Origin: Oscillospiraceae bacterium
GTDB lineage: Bacteria > Bacillota > Clostridia > Oscillospirales > Oscillospiraceae
Reading direction: 5' to 3'
Length of the DNA: 64,000 bases
Assembly (NCBI GenBank): GCA_017395085.1
Contig: JAFPWF010000024.1
Span: 62,001 to 126,000 of the forward strand
Shown here one piece after another: positions 8,288 through 15,500 of this stretch (its first letter is position 1; each line of letters opens with the position of its first letter). The notes under the pieces are model-generated. The model did not search any database. It had not been told where the DNA came from and was given only the letters and a program-made list of their open reading frames with translations. The position numbers and the translations under genes are program-made.

Positions 8288-9559
8288 TTACTGTACGTTC
8301 ATCTGGATCTTCAGGTTGCCGATGGCGGTGGCTTCGATGGGCAGCGCAACGACCTTTTTGCCGCTGGCCTTCTCAGTCAGCGCATTCAGGAAGGCGTTCT
8401 TGGCGCCGCCGCCGACAATATAGATGCTGTCATAATGAAGGCCGGTGTTGTGCTGCAACTCCTGGACGGCGTCCATGTAGCTGAGAGCCAGGCTGCGATA
8501 GGCGCAGCGGAAGTAGTCGCCCACGGTCTGGGGCTGCATGGAGAGCGAGGCGTCGAAGGCGGCCTTCATGCTCTCCGGGGCAAGGAAGCACTGAGCGTTG
8601 GCATCCACGGTCTCCTCAAAGCCGCTCGCTTCGGCCTCGGCGACGATCTCGCCGAAGGGCTTATCGGGGCAGAGTTCCGCGCGCAGGCGGTTTACCAGCC
8701 ACATACCCATGATGTTCTTCTGGTAGCGGTTGTAGCCCACGCCGCCCTCGTTCGACCAGTTGGCAAGCTGAGAGGCCTCGCTGGTGATGGGCTTCCGGGT
8801 CTTGACGCCCAGCAGCGACCAGGTGCCGGAGGAGATGTACGGCGCGTCCTCTTCCATCGGGATCCCTTCCACGGCGGAACCGGTGTCGTGTGTCGCGCAC
8901 AGGACCACCTGGATGCCCGCATATTCGCCGATGACGGTCCCGGGCTGCTGCAGGCTGCAGAACAGATGCTCCGGCAGGCCGAGCGCCGCAATAATGGCAG
9001 GGTCATATTCCCCGGCCTCGGCGGAAACCATGCCGCCGGTGGTGGCGTTGGTGTACTCGTGGGCCTTGACGCCGCAGAGCTTGTACATCAGGTACTCCGG
9101 GATCATCAGAAAGTCCGTCACGCCCGCGAGCCGACCGGCCAGTTTGTCGGCGTAGAGCTGGTAAACCGTGTTGAAAGGCTGAAACTGAATGCCCGTGCGC
9201 CGATAGAGCTCGGAAAACGGGATCAATTCGTGCACCTGCGGGATTACTGCCTCGGTGCGGCTGTCGCGATAGGCGTAGCAGGGCCGGACTTCCTCATCGC
9301 CGCGCAGGAGCACGTAGTCCACGCCCCAGGTGTCGACGGAGAGGCTCCTGATTTTCGGGTACTTCTCTTTTGCAAGGGCAACACCCTGCTTCACATGGCC
9401 GAGCAGCGCGTCGATGTCCCAGGTCAGGTGTCCGTCCAGTTCGGTCACGCCGTTGGGAAAGCGGTAGATCTCCTCGGTTTTCAGTTCGCCGTTTTCCAGC
9501 CAGCCCGCGATGTGCCGGCCGGACGAGGCGCCGATATCAATGGCAAGGTAAATCTCCAT
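8288..9559 (-). CDS. rhaB: Rhamnulokinase
   Basis: A 423 aa FGGY-family sugar kinase. It would phosphorylate L-rhamnulose. The phosphate-1 loop is AIDIGASSGRH at residues 5-15. Further family motifs are SVDTWGVDYVLL, CATHDTGSAVEGIP and IVGGGAKN near the C-terminus. ATG 9559 follows an AAGGGGG ribosome binding site; a longer frame reaches 9619 but would run through the promoter. First gene of the rhamnose operon, 30 nt before the isomerase-like gene. Confidence 0.92.
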   Translation of the reverse strand: MEIYLAIDIGASSGRHIAGWLENGELKTEEIYRFPNGVTELDGHLTWDIDALLGHVKQGVALAKEKYPKIRSLSVDTWGVDYVLLRGDEEVRPCYAYRDSRTEAVIPQVHELIPFSELYRRTGIQFQPFNTVYQLYADKLAGRLAGVTDFLMIPEYLMYKLCGVKAHEYTNATTGGMVSAEAGEYDPAIIAALGLPEHLFCSLQQPGTVIGEYAGIQVVLCATHDTGSAVEGIPMEEDAPYISSGTWSLLGVKTRKPITSEASQLANWSNEGGVGYNRYQKNIMGMWLVNRLRAELCPDKPFGEIVAEAEASGFEETVDANAQCFLAPESMKAAFDASLSMQPQTVGDYFRCAYRSLALSYMDAVQELQHNTGLHYDSIYIVGGGAKNAFLNALTEKASGKKVVALPIEATAIGNLKIQMNVQ

Positions 9560-9590
9560 GGCAGAAAATCCCCCTTCTTTCGTTGTACCG

Positions 9591-9619
9591 ATCATACAAC
9601 AGGGAAGGGGGATTTGCAA
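9591..9619 (-). promoter_or_regulatory. Promoter of the rhamnose operon
   Basis: Read leftward: TTGCAA, 17 nt, TATGAT, about 32 bp upstream of rhaB. It lies in the short gap between the AraC-type regulator stop and rhaB, so the operon can be transcribed separately from its regulator. Confidence 0.7.
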
Positions 9620-9646
9620 TGTCGGATCTTGTCTGAAAAAGTGTCC

Positions 9647-10597
9647 TTATTTGCAGTCCCGGTATTTCTTGGGGGACTGCCCGAAACGGGCAGCGAACAG
9701 CCGGTGGAAATAGCTGACGTTTTCATAGCCTACGGAGAGGGAAATCTCATCCACTTTCCGGTCGGTGTTGCGAAGCAGCCAGGCCGCCTGGCTGAGGCGT
9801 TTCTCCTGCAGGAGTTCCGTGTAGTTTTTCCCGGTGCCCTTGCGGATCAGGCGTGAGAGGTAGGGCAGCTCGTAATGCAGCCTTTCGGCGATCTCGCCGA
9901 GGCTCCCGTCGGCGTAGCGCTCCTCGATATAGCGCAGCACGGTAACGACCGCACCCTGCTCCGGCGTCTCGAACTGCAGGGTGTCGGTGTGGTTCAGGAG
10001 CTGGGCGAACAGAAGCCCCATGGTGCTCTGAAGAATGCCGCGCCGGTTGGGGACCTGCTCCGTCAGGGTGTACAGCAGGTTCTCGATCAGATTCTGCACC
10101 GGGAGAACGCCCGCCACGCGAAACAGCAGGTATCCTGTCTCATTCTGCCCGGTCAGACAGCTTGTCACAAAGCTCCGCAGCGGCGTTTCCTCCTCGCCGA
10201 GGAAGGGGAGCGTCCCGGAGAAAAAGGCCGGACGCACGATGAAATTGACCGCAACATCATCTTCTCCAGCGGGGGCGATGGACTGGCGCGCATGCTGCCC
10301 CAGCATCAGCAGTTCACCCTCGTGCAGGATGAGTTCGTTTCCGTTGATCACGTGACGCGTCTCGCCGGAGCACATGTACACCATTTCCACATAGTCGTGG
10401 ATGTGCTCCGGAAACGCGACAAAGCGCGTATGCGGGCGGATGGTGATGATCCTGCCGGAGGGGAGCAGCTTATCCCCGGAGATCACGTCCCGCGTCCCGT
10501 CCATATAAATGCTGCGGTCGATCCGCGCCTCCCCGGCCAGGATCTTTTTCTCTTCGTCCGTTACGGCGGAGAGTTTGTTCAGCAAGTCGTGATTCAT
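9647..10597 (-). CDS. AraC-family transcriptional regulator
   Basis: A 316 aa regulator. The N-terminal half has a cupin-like ligand domain with PHTRFVAFPEHIHDYVEMVYMCSGE, and the C-terminal 100 residues hold two helix-turn-helix units typical of AraC/XylS proteins (SLGEIAERLHYELPYLSRLIRK and KVDEISLSVGYENVSYFHRLF). Its position directly upstream of rhaB suggests control of rhamnose use; the ligand is inferred. ATG 10597 has GGGAGA upstream and is preferred to 10648. Confidence 0.88.
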   Translation of the reverse strand: MNHDLLNKLSAVTDEEKKILAGEARIDRSIYMDGTRDVISGDKLLPSGRIITIRPHTRFVAFPEHIHDYVEMVYMCSGETRHVINGNELILHEGELLMLGQHARQSIAPAGEDDVAVNFIVRPAFFSGTLPFLGEEETPLRSFVTSCLTGQNETGYLLFRVAGVLPVQNLIENLLYTLTEQVPNRRGILQSTMGLLFAQLLNHTDTLQFETPEQGAVVTVLRYIEERYADGSLGEIAERLHYELPYLSRLIRKGTGKNYTELLQEKRLSQAAWLLRNTDRKVDEISLSVGYENVSYFHRLFAARFGQSPKKYRDCK

Positions 10598-10928
10598 GTT
10601 CCGTGTCTCCCGTGTTTCCATGTGGATTCCTGGGCAGAAATCCCGCAAAAGTGTCTGCTTATGCGCTTGTCATACAGATATGTTCGAGCAGAATCCCGGC
10701 TGAAACAAGCCGATGCAGGTCGGCTTTGACACAGGTTTCTGCGCATTTCCAGTATACGCCGTTATTGCCCAAAATCAAATTTTTTTCGGACAGGCAAGAA
10801 AAAGCACCCATGGAGGAAAGAATCCATGGGTGCCTGCATGTTACGGGTATTCCATATTTTGCTACCGACAGACGATTTGCTGCGTTGTGCATTGGCAGAC
10901 CAGCTCTGTTCTCTACAGAAACCGGATA
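10598..10928. other. Intergenic region between the araC-type gene and the GH32-like lipoprotein gene
   Basis: 331 bp with no supported gene. It holds the terminator of the surface fructan operon (10804-10833) and must hold the promoter of the AraC-type gene, for which I see no clear consensus boxes. Confidence 0.6.
10797..10833 (-). terminator. Terminator of the surface fructan operon
   Basis: A perfect 11 bp stem (10804-10814 and 10823-10833) with an 8 nt loop is followed, reading leftward, by TTTTTCTT. It lies 96 bp past the stop of the GH32-like gene. Confidence 0.85.
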
Positions 10929-12527
10929 TTATCCCGGAATCTTGATGCTGATGTTGCTGAAACTTGGACTGCAGCCGTCGGCAAACACACCGATATGCGC
11001 GCCGTCAGTCGAATGCGTGATCCGGGAACTGAGAGCCTTTGCATCATCGATATACAGAACTACGATCTCATTTTCACAGACCAGCTTCACATGGTGCGTG
11101 TCGGAGCGGGAAAAGTCAAACTTGGTGATCGCTGCAGGCTCATACTGGCTGAGTTCTGTGATCTCATATCCTTCGTAATGCAGCAGGTTCTCCCAGGCAT
11201 CCAGACAGAGCGCAGTGTATGTTTCGTCCTTTGCGCTGCCGCCGAAGGCAAAACCCGCACGGCCGTCTTCATCCAGGGTAACGTCACATTCCAGGGTCAT
11301 GGAAGCGGGGCGGGTACCCATGTCGGCAAGAGCATAGGATTCGGGGTCAGCCGAGAGGGAGATGTTGTTGCCGTCGATTGTGACACCGCCTGCCTTACCC
11401 ACGGCGTGGACAAGCTTGTCAACGGTGAAGTAGTCGGCGAAGGTGTCGGGCGCCTTCAGACCGAGCGTCTTGTCCTCATGCTGAACCAGCTGGTGATTCA
11501 GGACGTTGCCGGCCCACTGATACACCCCCGAATCCGAACTCAGACCTGCGCGCCCGAGCCATCCGCACAGATAAACGGCATCATTTAGTTCCGCCGTCTT
11601 GCCCGCGTAGAAGATAAATCCGCTGCCTTCCGTCAGGCCTTTGCCGTCAAGAATGTTGTCCCTCGGCGCAACGAACGGGCCATCCATGGAGTCGCCGATC
11701 GCGTAATAGGTGACACAGTCCCAGCTGTAGGTGAGGTACCAGGTACCGCCGATGCAGAAGAGGTCGGGGCATTCCAGCATGAACTGTGACATGGGGGCAA
11801 AGATCGGGCCGATAAAGTCCCAGTGCTTCAGATCGGTGGAAGTATACTTCACCACCACACCGCCCAGGGTATCTTCACGGGCTGCGATCAGCAGCCAGTA
11901 ACACTGATCCCGCTCAACCCAAAAGACCTCGGGGTCGCGGAAATCGTCCTTGGAATAACCCTCCGGGGCAAAGAACAGAACATCCGCGTCTTTGACCCAG
12001 TTTTCGCGATCTGTGCTGGTGGCGTGCATGACGCACTCCTTGCCTTTTCCTCCGTTGCCGGTATCATTGTGGCCGGTATAGAAGAGGTGGTAAAGGCCGT
12101 CGGGATCCTGCATCACGGAGCCGGTTCCCAGCGCCGGATCCGGGTCGGACATCTGACCGAAATTGAGCACCATGCCGTGATCTTTGAAATCGTAGAGGGT
12201 TTTGGAGCTGTATTTGTAGATCGGGTGATAACCCTGGCCGTTGCGGTCCGTATCGAACAGATAATACAGCTCCAGGGTGCCGTCATCGGTCACAAAGGGC
12301 ATCACGTCGCCCACGTAACCGCCCTCGGGAGAGGGATACAGGCTGTATTCCACTGCCGCATAAGGCTCGTCCGGGATGGATTCGGAATAGCTGCTCTCCG
12401 CATCCTCCTCCGCAGGAGCCAGCGCCAGATTCCCTTCGGTGTCCGCAGGGGCGCCCTTCGCACCGCCGCCGCAGGCCGACAGGAGCAGGGCAAGAATCAG
12501 GAGGACGGCAAGCCAATACTTTTGCAT
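10929..12527 (-). CDS. Surface GH32-like fructan hydrolase lipoprotein
   Basis: A 532 aa lipoprotein: signal peptide and lipobox LLSAC with Cys19. The catalytic part (about residues 55-390) is a five-bladed propeller of the GH32/GH43 type. FRDPEVFW (stabilising Asp) and ECPDLF (acid/base Glu) are clear GH32 motifs. The usual WINDPNG is replaced by GGYVGDVMPF, where the Asp is the candidate nucleophile; such a variant is known in some GH32 enzymes. The last 130 residues form a beta-sandwich domain. It would cut levan, inulin or related fructans outside the cell. It lies 61 nt after the giant module protein, in one leftward operon. ATG 12527 is preceded by AAAGGTGT. Confidence 0.82.
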   Translation of the reverse strand: MQKYWLAVLLILALLLSACGGGAKGAPADTEGNLALAPAEEDAESSYSESIPDEPYAAVEYSLYPSPEGGYVGDVMPFVTDDGTLELYYLFDTDRNGQGYHPIYKYSSKTLYDFKDHGMVLNFGQMSDPDPALGTGSVMQDPDGLYHLFYTGHNDTGNGGKGKECVMHATSTDRENWVKDADVLFFAPEGYSKDDFRDPEVFWVERDQCYWLLIAAREDTLGGVVVKYTSTDLKHWDFIGPIFAPMSQFMLECPDLFCIGGTWYLTYSWDCVTYYAIGDSMDGPFVAPRDNILDGKGLTEGSGFIFYAGKTAELNDAVYLCGWLGRAGLSSDSGVYQWAGNVLNHQLVQHEDKTLGLKAPDTFADYFTVDKLVHAVGKAGGVTIDGNNISLSADPESYALADMGTRPASMTLECDVTLDEDGRAGFAFGGSAKDETYTALCLDAWENLLHYEGYEITELSQYEPAAITKFDFSRSDTHHVKLVCENEIVVLYIDDAKALSSRITHSTDGAHIGVFADGCSPSFSNISIKIPG

Positions 12528-12588
12528 TGTGAACACACCTTTCTCATTTTTTAATCCGGCTGATGCGATCATGGGAACAGCCGGGCGG

Positions 12589-15500
12589 TCAGAAGGTATA
12601 GATCGTATCCGAAACCAGGTTGATCTTCCCGGCTTTTTCAACTTTCAGGCCGCTGAGGATGATGCTGTTCGGCGGGGTGCAGTTGCCGAGAGAGAGCTGG
12701 ATGACAAGCTCGGTATCCTGTTTCGGGTAGGTCGTATACGTCACATGCTGTCCGGAAGGAGTGGAGATCAGACCGTACATTGCGCCGAGACCCTTCTCTG
12801 TATCACCGTTGTTGAAGCAGATCTCAAAAGGAGCCGGAATGATGGACTTGACATCCATGCTGATGCGATACTTTTTCCCCTCCATGAGCATGATGCCGGT
12901 ATGGACAAAGAGCTTGGTCTTCCATGCTTCTCTCCCCGCGGCAGGAGTTTTCTCAATCCGCACAGTGGCTCTGTCGCGGGCCTTGTCCAGCGTGGCTGTA
13001 TAATCGGCATGGGTCCACAGTTCCGTGGCCGCCCGGACATTAGGCAGCGTATAGGACATGAATTCGGCGTCGTCAATTGTGATGTTGCTGATGGTATAAC
13101 TGTTGCCGTCCGTTCCGTTCGTCTTTCCAAGCCGGATCTGCAGAGTGAGTTCACCCTGAGTGGGCGTCGGCGGAATGATGAAGGAAACCGTGTTTTTCCC
13201 CGCCCGGAGAGACTGCTTATACAGTTCCCCGTAGTCCTTTTCTCCTTTTCCGTCATAGAAGACCTCAAACAGGCTTTGATACTTTGCCGCCGTGATATCA
13301 AAGGAAACGCGATAGCCTCTCCCGTCTACGGGAGTAAAGCCTGTGCGGACATTCAGCTTCACATTCCAGGGATTGCGTTCGGCGGGAGCATGGTGGATGT
13401 AGAAGTCGGCTGAAGATTCATGCTGCTCCAGGGAAACCACATATCCGTCATCCGAGGCTTTGCCGATATAGCCCACACTGTCATATCGGAAGCCCGGGTT
13501 TACCGAGGTGCCGGCGCCGAAGTTCACTTCCTCCACCCTGATGCCGCTGATCGTGACTTCATTGGCGGCGGCTGCATTGCCGAGATTCAGCTGCAGCGTC
13601 AGCACGCCGTCTTTTTCCGGCGTCAGAGTGTAGGTAACGGTTTCCTTGCCCGCGGAAGCAGTCAGATCGTACAGCGCGCCGAAGTCTTTCTCTTTTTCAG
13701 CATTGTTGTAGCAGATCTCATATCCCAGTTTTGAAGCAGCCTGCACATCAAGGCTGACGCGGTAAGTGCTGCCGGCTTTGAGCTGAGCGCCGGTTTCCGC
13801 AAAAAGCTTGATTTTCCAGGCTTCGCGTCCGCTGGCGGGCACTTTTGTGATTGCAATGGTTGCGGAATCTTCCGTGTTGCTCAGGCTCGCCTCGTAGTCT
13901 TCGTGCGCCCAGCGGTTGATGGGTGCGTACTGGCTGTCGGGCGTGTCTTTGACTTCAACCTGCACATCACTGATCGTCACGTTGTTCGGAGCGGTGCTGA
14001 GACCCAGAAGCAGCTGAATTGTCAGCGTACCGGAGGTGCTGGGTGTAATGGTATGCTCTACCGTGCCGCTTCCCGTGGTCAGGTTGTAAAATTCACCAAA
14101 GGCTTTTTCTGTCGGGCTGTCATAAAAGACATGATAGGTAAAGGAAGTATCAGCATTAACTTTATACCGGATGCGATAGGTTTTCCCGGCGTTCATTGCA
14201 GCTCCGGTTTCGACATACAGTTTCATCTTCCAGTCTGCCTTCTCAGAAGCTACGGCATTGACATTCAAGGTGGCAGACGAATCGTTGTTGGAGAGAGTGG
14301 TGACATAGCCGGCGTCCGACCAGTTATGAACCGGTGCCCAGGCAACCAGGGAATCCGTCATGAGATTCTCGCCGGGAGTCCCTTTCACTTCCTCAACCTT
14401 GATATTGCTCACTGTGACCTCATTGCCGGCTGCAGCATTGCCCAGGGAGAACTGGATAATCAGGTTGGCGTTGGTTGCCGGCGTCACCTCGTATGTGACC
14501 GTTTGGAGTGTTGAGCCTGCGGTGAGACCGTATTTTGCTCCAACGCCCTTTTCTGTTCCGCCATTGTTATAGCAGATCTCATAGCCTAGTTCCGACGTTG
14601 CCTGTACATCAGCGCTGATCCGATAGAGTTTCCCTGCTTCCAGCATAACGCCTGTTTTGGCAAAGAGCTTGGTTTTCCACACCTCGCTCCCACTGTCCGG
14701 CGAATTTGTGAAGGTAACTTTTGCAGAACTGCCGTCGCCGCCCAAGGCTGCAGAGTAGCCTTCATGTGTCCAGAGTTCAAAGGAAGCGGGATCAACGGAT
14801 GATTCAGCGTAGTATTTTTCGAGTGTTACACTATTTACCGTAAAGACGGTGCCGGCAGGGCTGTTGCCCAATTGGAAGGTAAAATGCAAGCCTTTGGGAT
14901 CAGTATCACCATTGACAGTCCATTCGTGTTCAATAATCTTGGTCTGGTTAGCGGCTATGCTTTGCTCGTATTTGCCATCATATTTTCTGTCGTCAGGCCA
15001 ATCACCGGTCCCGGTATTACTGTAGACAACGCAGAAATTATTAATATCAGAAGTCGACGTGACACTCGTTGTTAATTTGTATGTTACACCTGCTTCCAGT
15101 GTCGCATCTGTGTCAAAGAACAACTTGGATTTCCAATCTGAAGGATCTGTTGAAACCTCAGTAATTGTAAGAGATGTTCCCAGAGTCTGCTGGTATCCGT
15201 CGGCATGCCATTCATTTGCAGTTAGATGAACATCAAGGGCCTCACTTGTGACGCCGCCCCGTGTGGTGACGGTTTCCTGCCGCTCAGGAACTTCTCTTTC
15301 CAAGGTTACACTGTTGACAGTGACCGTATTGCCTTCCGGACTCACACCTAAATGAAGCTGTATAATCAGGGGATCTGTTGAAGTGTTTGTATCGGATATA
15401 ATTTCCTGCTCAAAATCTCTCGTTTCGCCGGCGGCAAGACTTTGAGCTTGTATTTCACCGAAACTTCTCTCATTACTGCCGTGGTTAAACAGAAGATCAA

